Part shown: piece by piece, positions 16,988-26,162 of the stretch
Layout of the letters: each line of letters begins with the position of its first letter
Numbering within the stretch: the stretch's first letter is position 1
Assembly: GCA_963786155.1 (NCBI GenBank)
Contig: CAWAXW010000006.1
Span: 2,914,001 to 2,978,000 of the forward strand
Source: CAWAXW01 sp963786155
GTDB taxonomy: Bacteria; Actinomycetota; CADDZG01; WHSQ01
Direction: 5' to 3'
DNA length: 64,000 bases
The notes under the pieces: generated by a model
Seen by the model: the letters and a program-made list of their open reading frames with translations, nothing else
Databases searched by the model: none
What the model was told of the DNA's origin: nothing
Translations under genes and position numbers: made by a program

Positions 16988-17299
16988 CTACTTCTTCTCC
17001 TTACCTTCGCCGTCCGCATCTGGTCTCACTACTTTGCCTCTGATGAATTCGTCCGCGATCAGAAGGGTCCGCTTGAGAGGTTCGATCGCGGATTCGGGGG
17101 CCTTGAAATTGGCGACGAAGTAGTAGCCCTCGTTCTGATGACCGATCTCGTAGGCGAAGCGCCGGATGCCCCAGCGGTCTAGCTTCGAGACCTCGCCGCC
17201 GTTCTCGGACACGGTAGTGACGAACCGGTCGACGGCCTTCTGGATGTCGCCTTCTTCGAGTCGGGCATCCACGATCACCATGGCTTCGTAAGCGCGCAT
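16988..17299 (-). CDS. rpsF: 30S ribosomal protein S6
   Basis: 103 residues. Begins MRAYEAMVIVDARLEEGDI and contains LDRWGIRRFAYEIGHQNEGYY, the S6 core. The C-terminus is a charged tail. It is the first gene of rpsF-ssb-rpsR-rplI, with a GGAGGAGAG ribosome-binding site. The adjacent plus-strand side is the 3' end of the GT87-like gene's intergenic space, where a promoter is proposed. Confidence 0.95.
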   Translation of the reverse strand: MRAYEAMVIVDARLEEGDIQKAVDRFVTTVSENGGEVSKLDRWGIRRFAYEIGHQNEGYYFVANFKAPESAIEPLKRTLLIADEFIRGKVVRPDADGEGKEKK

Positions 17300-17412
17300 C
17301 TATCTCTCCTCCTCCGGACTCGAGCGCCGAAACGCTCCGAGGCCCCGAGCGCCGCGAGGACGCAGTAGGGGCAGGGGGTTCAGTTGTTGCTGAGCGGGTT
17401 CGCTCGTCGAGC

Positions 17413-17421
17413 ATGCTAGCA
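17413..17421 (-). promoter_or_regulatory. Candidate extended minus-10 for the rpsF operon
   Basis: On the minus strand TGCTAGCAT, an extended minus-10 (TGn TAGCAT), about 115 bases upstream of rpsF. The same 11-mer TGCTAGCATGC occurs upstream of parA. No clear minus-35 at normal spacing. Confidence 0.35.
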
Positions 17422-17479
17422 CCTCCGATATCGCCAACTCCTTGGTCCACACCCTAGAAAGAGGGTGCGACACAGTTCT

Positions 17480-18814
17480 TCAGGAGGTGGCCGGAGCCGG
17501 TCTGGCTCGCGCCGGAGCCGGCTCGGCTGGAGATGGCTCGGTCATCTCGACGACCGAGCGAGAGCGCAGGAACACGAAGAAGAGAACAACCAACAGTGCC
17601 GCCCGGATCCATACGCCGAACACCATGGACCCCCGTGCGAACAACGGCTCCTGGATCTGAAGGATCGACGAGTCGTAGAAGAACCGGAAGGTGCCCCAGT
17701 AGACGATCAGGTCCACGACGCTGTACGCCGCCCACCAGGCCCAATGAACGCGCAACAAGACGAAGAACGGAAGGATCCAGAGCGCGTACTGGGGCGAGTG
17801 CACCTTGCTGAACAACATGAACGCCGCAAGGAACGCCGCGCAAACGGGGATGAACGGATAGCGACCTTCCCTGCGAGCGGTCACCAACCCGATCCGTAGG
17901 GCCACGACGAGGAAGATGCCGGTCAGCAGCGCGGTCACGAGGTTCAGGGTTTGCGGTGACATCGCCGGGAGCCCGAACTGAGGCCACTGCCAGATGTTGT
18001 CGAAGTTGGGCCCCCGTAATCGATGAAACTCATAAGTCGCGGACCAACCTTCGAAGCCGGCGAGCATGAAGGGGAGGTTCACGGCGAGAAACCCACCTGC
18101 TCCCGCGGCGAGCACTCGCACCGCGGTTCTTCGGTCCTGCCGCTGCCAAGCCTCGGCGGCAAGCGGCACCACGAAAAGAAGCGGATACATCTTGAGCGCC
18201 GCTCCGATACCGAACGCGACCGCGGCGGCGATGGGGCGGCCCCGGCTCCAGAACCAGAAACCCGTAACGGCTGCGGCAACGACGAGCAGGTCCCAGTTAT
18301 GGAACGCGTAAAGGACGAGGGCGGGGGCCGCGGCCCACATCAGTGCGCGCCAGGCCGCCATCCGTGCCAACAGGTAAGCCGCCATGATCCCGAAAGGTGC
18401 GAGCAAGAGCGCACTGATGCGCAGATAGCTGTTGGAGTCCTGGGCGAAGATGCCCGAGAACCACATGAAGACCCCGGTCAGGACCGGGTACTCGATGCCG
18501 CCGTCCTTCAACTCCCCGTTTTCGAGACGGCCGTCGACGTAGGGCGACACTCGTTCGGTGATGCCGTCTTGATTACGGTCGGCGAAGAGCCGGATCCCGT
18601 ACAGCGGCTGGATGTCGTTATAGCAACCGCGCGCGTACTGTCGGCCGTCCCAAGGCTGCAAGCATTGGCCCTTGAAGAGGAAGCCCATCGTGAGCGCGAT
18701 CGCGCACACGCCCACGACCACCACGATGGGATCGCGAAGGATCTCGGAGAATGTCTGCGTCGTTCGAGGTTTGAGGTCTGGGCGCCGGGCTATGGGTCGC
18801 CACCTTTCGGCCAT
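17480..18814 (-). CDS. Polytopic mannosyltransferase-like protein (GT87/DUF2029 type)
   Basis: 444 residues with about 10-11 hydrophobic segments. The large first loop has CYNDIQPLYGIRLFA and GGIEYPVLTGVFMWF, and the membrane core has ALKMYPLLFVVPLAAEAW and HSPQYALWILPFFVLL. These features (an early acidic/aromatic EYPV motif and K-M-Y-P-L near mid-protein) are typical of actinobacterial polyprenyl-phosphomannose-dependent GT-C enzymes that build envelope glycans. The acceptor is unknown. It overlaps the end of the PBP gene upstream by 25 bases and probably shares its transcript. Confidence 0.8.
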   Translation of the reverse strand: MAERWRPIARRPDLKPRTTQTFSEILRDPIVVVVGVCAIALTMGFLFKGQCLQPWDGRQYARGCYNDIQPLYGIRLFADRNQDGITERVSPYVDGRLENGELKDGGIEYPVLTGVFMWFSGIFAQDSNSYLRISALLLAPFGIMAAYLLARMAAWRALMWAAAPALVLYAFHNWDLLVVAAAVTGFWFWSRGRPIAAAVAFGIGAALKMYPLLFVVPLAAEAWQRQDRRTAVRVLAAGAGGFLAVNLPFMLAGFEGWSATYEFHRLRGPNFDNIWQWPQFGLPAMSPQTLNLVTALLTGIFLVVALRIGLVTARREGRYPFIPVCAAFLAAFMLFSKVHSPQYALWILPFFVLLRVHWAWWAAYSVVDLIVYWGTFRFFYDSSILQIQEPLFARGSMVFGVWIRAALLVVLFFVFLRSRSVVEMTEPSPAEPAPARARPAPATS

Positions 18815-21106
18815 CTGTTCTGCGGTCCGGCCAAGCCCGCCCCGTGTCGTTGCTGCTCGGGCGGCGGGGTCCCGCTCGGCAGGGGGTTCGGAGGTTCGCT
18901 CGGCGCGGGCTCACTCGGCGCGGGCGCGCTTGGGGCGGGCGCGCTGGGCTCGGGTTCGGTCGTTGGGTCCGGACCAGGCTTCGGTGACTTGGTGGGGGCA
19001 GGCGACGCGGGAGGCACGTAAGGCGCTTCGTTGATCACTTCATCGGGAAGGTCAACGGGCTCCTCGAAGAACGCGACCGGCATCTCGGCGGTGGCCGGAT
19101 CCATGTATGCAGCCCAGATCTGAGCCGGGAAGCTCCCCCCAGTTACCTCGATGCCGTGCACGGGCCGGCAGAGGTTGGGATCCGAGCAGTAGGCCATCAC
19201 GGGGACCTCCCCCTTGGCCGGGCCCTTGGTCTGGAGCGGGTATCCCATCCACACCGCGGTCGCAAGCTGTGGGACGTAGCCCGCGAACCAGGCGTCCTTG
19301 TTCTCCTGTGCGGTACCGGTCTTGCCGGCGACGGGGCGCTCGCCGAGGCTTGCGGCGGTCGCCGTTCCCCCTTCGACGACATGCGTCAGCACTTGGGTGA
19401 GGACGTCCGCGGAGTTCTGCTCCATCACCCGCTCGAATTCCAGCTTGTCGTGGACCTCGCAGTCCTGTCTGAACTCCGGTCGATACGCCTTGATGCATTC
19501 GTTCTCGCGCGTTGTCGATGTACCGGATGGGTTGCACCTCGGGCAAGAGGCCGCGGCCGGCGAAGGTCGCATAGCCGCGCGCCATCTCCAGCACCGTCGC
19601 GTCGAATGCGCCCAGGGCCAACGAGCAGTTGGGGGGGATCCCTGTCTTTCCCGACGGCGGATGGAACTCGAAATCCTCCAGCAGGTTTGCGACCTTCTCG
19701 GCCCCGATCTCGGCGATCAGTTGGGCGTAGATCGTGTTGACCGAGTTCGTCGTCGCGCTGTCGAGGCTCATAGTCCCGTAGGAGCCGCCTCCATAGTTGG
19801 AGACCTCCCATGGGGGCAAACCGTTCTCGCCGGGACACTCTTCGATGAAGGCAGGGCTGCTACCCGAGAAGCTCGACGTTGGTGAGATGTCGTCCTCGAT
19901 GGCCGCCGCCAGGGTGAAGGACTTGAACGACGAGCCCGTGTGCCGTCCCGGATAGTCGGTCGCGTAATTGAAGTTGCGCGACTTCCGCACGGACGTGTAG
20001 TGCTCGCCCCCGACCATCGCACGGACCGCGCCTGTCGGAGTCATGGACACCAACGCAGCCTGGGGGTCCTCGGGCTCGGTAAGGATCGAGTCGACCGCGT
20101 CCTCCGCATAACGCTGCATGTCGAGGTCGAGTGTCGTGTAGATCTTGAGGCCGCGCGTGTAGAGCTCGTTGCCGTACTCGGGATACAGGTATTCCTTGCG
20201 CAGCCACTCCATGAAATAGGCGGCCTTCGTGCGCGTCGTCCGCTCCTCGAGCCCGTCTGCCATGCGGACGGGGAACCGCGAGGCTCTCTTTAACTGCTTG
20301 GCCGTGATGTGGCCGTCCCTCACCATCCCCGCGAGGACCCGGTCGCGGCGCTCCGACGCGCCGCGTCGGTTCTCGTCCGGTTGGTAGCTTTCGGGGGCCG
20401 GGATGATGCTCGCGAGGTAGGCGGCTTGGCTCAGGGAGAGCTCGGACGCGTGCTTGTCGAAGTACGTGCGCGCGGCAGCCTCGAACCCATAGGCGCCTCG
20501 GCCTAGATAGATCGTGTTCAGGTAGAAGCCCAGGATCTCCTTTTTAGAGTGGCGACGTTCCAGCTTTATCGCGAGCACGACCTCTTTGGCCTTGCGCACG
20601 ATCGTGCGCGAAGGGTCCTGCAGCACCGCTTGCTTGATGTACTGCTGGGTGATCGTCGAGCCACCCTGTTGGATCTCACCTCCCGAGAAGTTCGCCCATG
20701 CGGCTCGGACGATGCCTCGGAGCGACACGCCGTTGTGCTTGTAGAAGTCCTTGTCCTCGCTCGATATGACCGCATCCTCGATGTAGTCGGGCAGGTCCTC
20801 CAGTTGCTCGCGGTCGAGAAGGAAGCGGCGCACCTCTCCCGTGTACGTCCCGATCAGCCGCCCGTCGCGGTCGTACACCTCGGCCGATGACGAGAGCGGG
20901 ATCTCCTGAGGGAGGGGGATCGATGCGAACGCATACGTAAGGACCAGAAGGCTCGCCCCCACCAAGAGAGCCCCGACCGGGAACAACCAGCCGATGCGCA
21001 ACACCCACCGAAGGCTCCGGGGCCGCGCCAGCTTGGTCGAAGGGCGCTTCTTCTTGGTGGCCTTCTTCTTCGTGGACTTCTTCTTGGTGGACTTTTTCTT
21101 GAGCAC
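18790..21106 (-). CDS. ponA: Class A penicillin-binding protein (transglycosylase/transpeptidase)
   Basis: Bifunctional peptidoglycan synthase, 771 residues restored. A Lys-rich cytoplasmic tail with repeats of K-K-K-S-T precedes one membrane anchor near residues 35-60. The GT51 domain has SSEDKDFYKHNGVSLRGI and QQGGSTITQQYIKQA. The transpeptidase domain has GSSFKSF (S-x-x-K), TNSVNTIYAQ (S-x-N) and AGKTGTAQEN (K-T-G). The C-terminus is a Pro/Ser/Ala-rich tail. One extra base near 19504 breaks the frame between S-x-N and K-T-G. It sits beside GT87-like, DUF5318 and rpsF genes as in many actinobacteria. Confidence 0.93.
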
Positions 21107-21144
21107 CCATCGAGTCTAGGGCGGTCCGGTGCGAAACTCGCGAA

Positions 21145-22590
21145 CTAAAGAAACCCGACGCTCAGGCCTTCGACCGTCAAGTAGGCGGCCATCCCTAGCG
21201 CGGACAGGGCGAGGGCCCCGGCCCCCACGACGAGCCACTTCGCTCGGCTCGGTAACAACGCTTCGACCTCGAGCTCGAAATGCTCCTCGTCAACCGTGGC
21301 TTGCTCCATCGGGCGCGCGCGACGGGCCGCGAGAGCGCCGGCCCCCACCGCGACCGCATAGAGAGTGACGACCCGTCCTTGGGGGCCGAGTGGCTCGGCC
21401 TCCACGCCGATGGCACCGGCTGAGGTGATGGCGATCGCGATCGAGGCTGCGATGAGGGCCCAAGTGGCAACGACCGCGGCGGGCTCGTAGCTCCACGACG
21501 TGGTCTGCGACGAGACCCTCATCGCAAGAACGGTTCCAGCGGCGAGCGCGACCGGAAACAGGGCCGAGGCCGCGGTCCACGGCGCCGACGCGGCCACAGT
21601 GTCGGCCTCGACCGCCCGGGAGAAAGCAACGATCGCTCCGAGCGCGACCACACCGAAGCCGGCCGTAGTCGGCGCGAACGAGATCAACAGACCGCGTTCC
21701 ACCGCCCCGCGCTTCGAGGAGTACGGCCAAAGCACGAGCGCTGCCGTCGCGAGGAGCGCGGCGACTCCGGCGCCCGCGACCGCGTCGGTGGTTGCGAGCG
21801 TGGCACCCGCTCCCAGGGCTACCGGCCAAGCACCAACGAGGGAGATCGAAGGGGTCTTCTTGAGGATCGAGGTGATCGCGCAGATCAGGGCGACGACGAG
21901 CGCGGCCGCCGCCGCCCATGGCTGCGGCCGAGCGCCGAGGGTCGCAAGCAGTACGAACGCGCCCCCGACAAGCAACGGAACGCAGGCGGATCCCGGTGAG
22001 CCGAGCAACACCCACCCCCCGGCTCGCGGCAGCGAGCCGCAACGGAGCACGACCGCTGCGAGGACGACGAAGTACTGCCATCCGTCGATCGGGACCGGCA
22101 TCTCCCAGCTCTCTACGCCGATCCCGTGCGCGAGCACGGCCAAGGTCAGCGCGACATCGGATGCGGCAAGAGCGATCCAAAGCGCGCCCCGGCCATGCTC
22201 GGGAATGAGGATCGCGCCCAGAGCGACCGAGCCACAGAGCCAGAACAGGAGACCGGGAACCAGCCACTCGTTGCTCGCGAAGGCGAGCAGCCCGGTCGCC
22301 CCGACTCCAACGAGGGCACCCTGATACCAGCGTCCTCGACCCAGATCGAGAGCGCCGACGAGGAGCCAGGAACACGCGGCCGCGGCCCCGGCAACGATCG
22401 TGGCGCCGCCACCCAACTCGAGTGTCCGCCAAGAACCCTCGGCCCCGAGGGCGGCGACCACTCCGAGAAGGATCCCGGCGCCGGAGCATCCGAGCACGAC
22501 GCGGTGACGGTTGGACGAGCCGGGGAGGCGCCCTGCACCGATGAGGACCAACGACAACAATGCGTGCCCAAAAACAAGGAGCACGGTCAC
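21145..22590 (-). CDS. Unknown polytopic membrane protein (about 481 aa)
   Basis: Not recognised. Starting at GTG 22590 there are about 12-13 hydrophobic segments with few charges, e.g. VTVLLVFGHALLSLVLIG, WLVPGLLFWLCGSVALGAI and ILKKTPSISLVGAWPVALG. The last 70 residues hold a short acidic stretch (EEHFELEVEALLPSRAKW) and a final membrane helix. Gly/Ala richness and even spacing recall proton-translocating complex I-like subunits, but the defining motifs of NuoL/M/N are not present. The start overlaps the stop of the upstream membrane gene by 2 bases. High Ala content also creates long antisense frames, which I do not call. Confidence 0.65.
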   Translation of the reverse strand: MTVLLVFGHALLSLVLIGAGRLPGSSNRHRVVLGCSGAGILLGVVAALGAEGSWRTLELGGGATIVAGAAAACSWLLVGALDLGRGRWYQGALVGVGATGLLAFASNEWLVPGLLFWLCGSVALGAILIPEHGRGALWIALAASDVALTLAVLAHGIGVESWEMPVPIDGWQYFVVLAAVVLRCGSLPRAGGWVLLGSPGSACVPLLVGGAFVLLATLGARPQPWAAAAALVVALICAITSILKKTPSISLVGAWPVALGAGATLATTDAVAGAGVAALLATAALVLWPYSSKRGAVERGLLISFAPTTAGFGVVALGAIVAFSRAVEADTVAASAPWTAASALFPVALAAGTVLAMRVSSQTTSWSYEPAAVVATWALIAASIAIAITSAGAIGVEAEPLGPQGRVVTLYAVAVGAGALAARRARPMEQATVDEEHFELEVEALLPSRAKWLVVGAGALALSALGMAAYLTVEGLSVGFL

Positions 22591-23189
22591 AGCGACACCG
22601 AAACGACCGCGGCCGCGGCTCCCACGACTACGGCTGCTGCGGCCATCGCGCCGAGTTGGACCTTGATCGCGAGCTCGCCGACGAAACGTGCGGACACATA
22701 CGCCAACCCGGCAACGACGAGAGACGCGACGGCCCATCCGAGCGCAGCGGCGGCTCTGTTACCAACACTCGCTCCAACCACGGCCGGACCCCAGAAGACG
22801 GACACGAGCAACAGCGCCCCGGCGCTCGTTTCGAGCGCAAGACGGAACCGATCGCGTCCGGTCACGCGCGAGACGGGCGCGATCCACAACCCGAGTGCGA
22901 ACGACCCAACGATCAGTGCGGCCCAGCACGCGGCCGCAACCGCGGTCGGTCCGACGAGAACCGTGGGCCCGAGCACGGCCTGCGCTCCGCGCAGTTCTTC
23001 GAGCTCCAGCGTGCCCCAACGCAACGCAGCCACCCCCGCGGCGCCGGCGATCACCGCAAGCGCGAGACCGACTCGAGCTTCATCGATGCGCGACAGCTCC
23101 AAGCCGCGACCGAAAGTTGCCAGGGCGAGGCCGCCAACCGCTGCCACTATGGGTCCGGGAACGAAACCAAGCAGGTAACCGAGTGCCAC
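22587..23189 (-). CDS. Unknown polytopic membrane protein (200 aa)
   Basis: Not recognised. About six hydrophobic segments: YLLGFVPGPIVAAVGGLALA, VGLALAVIAGAAGVAAL, AVAAACWAALIVGSFALGLW, AGALLLVSVFWGPAVVG, ALGWAVASLVVAGLAYV and VQLGAMAAAAVVVGAAAAVV. Polar loops contain RGLELSRIDEAR and SRVTGRDRFRLALE. It is translationally coupled to the following 481-residue membrane protein, so both probably form one complex. It lies between DUF5318 and ponA in an envelope gene cluster. Confidence 0.6.
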   Translation of the reverse strand: MALGYLLGFVPGPIVAAVGGLALATFGRGLELSRIDEARVGLALAVIAGAAGVAALRWGTLELEELRGAQAVLGPTVLVGPTAVAAACWAALIVGSFALGLWIAPVSRVTGRDRFRLALETSAGALLLVSVFWGPAVVGASVGNRAAAALGWAVASLVVAGLAYVSARFVGELAIKVQLGAMAAAAVVVGAAAAVVSVSL

Positions 23190-23242
23190 GACTGAACCGG
23201 CTGCCCGGGCACCGAGCGCGAGCGCAGGGAAAGAAGGTGGCG

Positions 23243-23689
23243 CTACCGAGGACGCTTGCGTGGCCCCGCTCCGTTAGAACGGAACCGCCGGCCGGCCATG
23301 TATGACCGCACGAGGTGGTTCCACGAACAGTCGATACAGACCTCCACCACGTAGCAAGTGAACTGATCGTGGGAGCCGGCGAGCTCGGCCAGCCACTCCT
23401 CCGGGTAGACCACCCTTCCGTTATCGCGTTTGAGATCCGCGCCGTAGACGTAGCGCACCAAACGCATCGTCTCGTGGGAGCACACCGGGCAGACCTGGTC
23501 GATCTCCTCGCCGATGTTCCTCGCCGCGCGCATCAGCTCGGGGTGCGCGTCGCAAACGTCACTCGTATCAAGGCCCCCGCGACGCAAAGACCTGAGAACG
23601 GAAAGCCTCGCCAATGAGTAGTCGACGACGGGCGCGGCGGCCGGCGGCGGAACCTGGGTGGGGTCGAAGGATCGGCCTGACGTCGCCAT
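23243..23689 (-). CDS. DUF5318 family protein
   Basis: 148 residues. The core VVDYSLARLSVLRSLRRG, then DVCDAHPELMRAARNIG, then VCPVCSHETMRLVRYVYG, then FTCYVVEVCIDCSWNHLVR is the actinobacterial DUF5318 pattern. Two C-x-x-C pairs (CPVC and CIDC) likely bind zinc. Function is unknown, but the family is regularly found next to class A PBP and rpsF genes in Actinomycetota, suggesting an envelope or growth role. The N-terminus has a short Pro/Ala-rich leader. Confidence 0.85.
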   Translation of the reverse strand: MATSGRSFDPTQVPPPAAAPVVDYSLARLSVLRSLRRGGLDTSDVCDAHPELMRAARNIGEEIDQVCPVCSHETMRLVRYVYGADLKRDNGRVVYPEEWLAELAGSHDQFTCYVVEVCIDCSWNHLVRSYMAGRRFRSNGAGPRKRPR

Positions 23690-23705
23690 TCATGGATGGT
23701 ACCCG

Positions 23706-25410
23706 TCAGGGCTGGGAATCGGCTGCGATGCAGGCCGCTTCCTGGCGGTAGATCGACAAGCGCTCGGAGGTCAAGCCGAGGAACTGTCGATACTCGACTT
23801 CTGCGAGAGGCTCCAAGCCGGCGTCGCCGAATGGCGATGCTGTGACGAACCCGCAGTTCCCGGCTCGGGGGAAAAGGCCCATGTACCCAGGGCCCTGGAA
23901 GATGGACCGTCGCGCGATGGGTTCTCGCACCACGGTCGGATAGTGGAAGCCCACCCATTCGAAACCGGCATCGATGTCCATGACAGAGAAGCCGCGATCG
24001 ACCAAGTATTCGCCCGCCCGCCAGCGCGGCTGCGTCGAAGGACTGGCCGTTGGTCACGACGATGGCGGAGACGACGGCCAGGGCCACCGTCGCCCAGGCC
24101 GCGGCCCTCATCTCCTCCGGCTTGGCGCGAGCTCCTTTGCTCGCGGCCTCGAACAGCAACACTGCCACTCCGAACGCCGGGAGCCATAGGTAACGATCGA
24201 AGATGGGACCGCCGGTCGCGACCCGACCCATGAGAGCGGCGATCGAGAGTGTGGAACAAACGACTAGGACCGAGCGCCTGGGGTCGGCGCGCTGTGGACG
24301 AACGAGCCGGGCCAGGGGGCCGGGCGCTCGGAACAGTTGCCACGCCCGACCGGCCAGCACGGCCGCGGACCAGAACGCGGCCGCCATCAACCCGTACCAG
24401 ACTGCCTGAGGCAGTACCGGTGGCCTGGCGCCGGCGAGCACTGAATTCCCGAGCGGGCCTCCGTGGGACAAGAGGTTCCCCATGAAAAGGGATGGCGGCG
24501 AATTGAAGCAGCAGGTGTTCAGGCCCCCCGATTGCAGCAGCACCGCCACCGCAGCAAACCCGACAACCGCAGTCGCGCCGGGATGCAAACCCTTTCCCGA
24601 ACGCACCTGCAGAAGCATCGCGGCCGGCAGTACTGCTAGCGACAGAGTGAAGAGCAGTTGCGCGATGGTCACCATCCCAGCCGAAGTGGTAAGCGGATCG
24701 AATGAGTAGGCGGCGTCCGGGAACGAGTGCCGCACGAAGTAGAGCGCGACTGCAGCACCCACCAGGCCGAGCAATGCAAAGGCGGAGACCCGAGGCCATT
24801 TACCCGCGCGCCGCTCCGCCACAAAAGCCCCGACGACGACGCCGATGGGAGCAACGATCGAAAGCTCCCTCGTGGCGAAGGCCATGACCCCCAGGCCAAG
24901 TGAAAGGGCCAGAAGACCGGTACGCACCCGGTCTCCGACAAGCGACCGCAGCCCAACTCCCAAGCAGCCCATCGCCAAGGCGAACGCGGTGGTATCGGTC
25001 ATGAACGTTGCCGCTGTGCTCGGGAAGCTGGGGATGAGGCCGACCAGCACGGTCGTCCACAGGGCTTGGCCGTGGGGCAGGAGCACCCGGGCAGTCCAAT
25101 AGGTCAGCCCGAGGCCGGCCGCAGCCATGGCCGCGCCCCAGAGGTCCAGCGCTACCAGGCTCGTCCCCGTCAGAGCCGCCAGGGGGTAGCCGAGAGCAAG
25201 GTGGCCGAGGAGCATCCCCTCGTTCCAGCCGACGAGCCTCAGCTCGCCTTCGTCCACGAGCGTCCGCATGATCCGGATCAGGGCCCAGTCGTCGTTGTGG
25301 GGTATCCCGAGGGAGCCCGTGACCGCCGCGGACACCAAGGGGACCCCTACCAGGAGTGCGATAACGACCGCCGCTGTTACCGTCTCCCGCCTGTCCCCGG
25401 CCCACTTCAC
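23706..25410 (-). CDS. Polytopic GT-C-like membrane glycosyltransferase (putative)
   Basis: About 567 residues restored. An N-terminal helix is followed by GIPHNDDWALIRIMRTLVDE; the acidic DDW-type loop after the first membrane helix is characteristic of GT-C (PMT/ArnT-like) enzymes. About ten more hydrophobic segments follow, with FPSTAATFMTDTTAFALAM and FATRELSIVAP loops, then a soluble C-terminal part (EYLVDRGFSVMDIDAGFEW and REPIARRSIF). An extra base near 24015 breaks the frame before EYLVDRGF. It is divergent from padR and starts with GTG 25410, 38 bases from the proposed PadR operator. Donor and acceptor are unknown. Confidence 0.75.
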
Positions 25411-25447
25411 GGCGGGATACTACGCAAATTGCCCCATCTATCGTTCT

Positions 25448-25478
25448 GATATATCGTTTCGATATATCGTATCGATAT
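25448..25478. promoter_or_regulatory. AT-rich palindromic operator between GT-like gene and padR
   Basis: Two arms GATATATCG and CGATATATC separated by TTT form a perfect inverted repeat. The second arm is itself part of the palindrome CGATATATCG and is followed, after TAT, by CGATAT. The stacked ATATCGAT units stand out in this GC-rich DNA and lie in the divergent intergenic region, so PadR binding and control of both directions is a reasonable inference. Confidence 0.6.
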
Positions 25479-25541
25479 GAGCTTGCCTCGTTCCAAAGAA
25501 GTCTGGGCTCGCTCGAAGCATCTGAGAGGGGATCTACGTAG

Positions 25542-26144
25542 GTGAAACAACCGGGGATGCTCGAACTTCCCGTTCTAGGGCTCCTTAAGGAGCGGGCCAT
25601 GCACGGCTACGAGCTGCGCAAGCAGCTGGGCGCCATGCTGGGCCCCCTCTGGCAAGTGTCCTGGGGATCGCTCTACCCGACGCTTCGACGCCTCGCCAAA
25701 GAGGGCGCGGTCGAGAAGGTCGTGGAGGCGGCGCCGCGCCGGCGCTCGACCAGGACTCGTGGGGCGACAGCAACGCCCACCCTGTCCGCCGGCAGGCGCA
25801 AGAACGTCTACCGCGTCACGGCTCACGGCGAGGCTCTCTTCACCACGTTGCTCGAAGAGACCGGCGCCTCGGTCGACGCGGAGCACTTCACGCTGAAGCT
25901 CGCGTTCTTCCGTTACATGCAGCCCGAGGCTCGCCTCGCGCTGCTCGAGCGGAGGCGCGCTTACTTGCAGGAGAAGCTGGCCCAGTTCAAGGCCAACCTG
26001 CGCGACTACCGGGGGCGGATGGATCGTTACGCCCTGTCGCTTCAGAACCACGACATGAGGGCGACCGAGAGCGACATCGCCTGGATCGACGAACTGATCA
26101 CTAGTGAGCGTGCGCCCGACGGCACGCTTCCGAAGAACGCCTGA
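25542..26144 (+). CDS. PadR family transcriptional regulator
   Basis: 200 residues. The winged-helix domain (1-110) begins ELPVLGLLKERAMHGYELRKQL, then QVSWGSLYPTLRRLAKEGAV and KNVYRVTAHGEALF, all canonical PadR. A longer linker with RRRSTRTRGATATP sits between the recognition helix and the wing. The C-terminal dimerisation domain is a coiled-coil-like helix (ERRRAYLQEKLAQFKANLRD). GTG start. ino1 follows 18 bases later; PadR-ino1 pairing is common in actinobacteria, so it probably regulates inositol synthesis together with itself. Confidence 0.93.
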   Translation: MKQPGMLELPVLGLLKERAMHGYELRKQLGAMLGPLWQVSWGSLYPTLRRLAKEGAVEKVVEAAPRRRSTRTRGATATPTLSAGRRKNVYRVTAHGEALFTTLLEETGASVDAEHFTLKLAFFRYMQPEARLALLERRRAYLQEKLAQFKANLRDYRGRMDRYALSLQNHDMRATESDIAWIDELITSERAPDGTLPKNA

Positions 26145-26162
26145 CCGAAGGGGACGGACACA

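Noticed and set aside
17001..17450. Upstream-extended ORF over rpsF starting at an ATG near 17414
   Set aside because: Out of frame with rpsF, low-complexity Ser/Arg product; the same bases look more like a promoter element.
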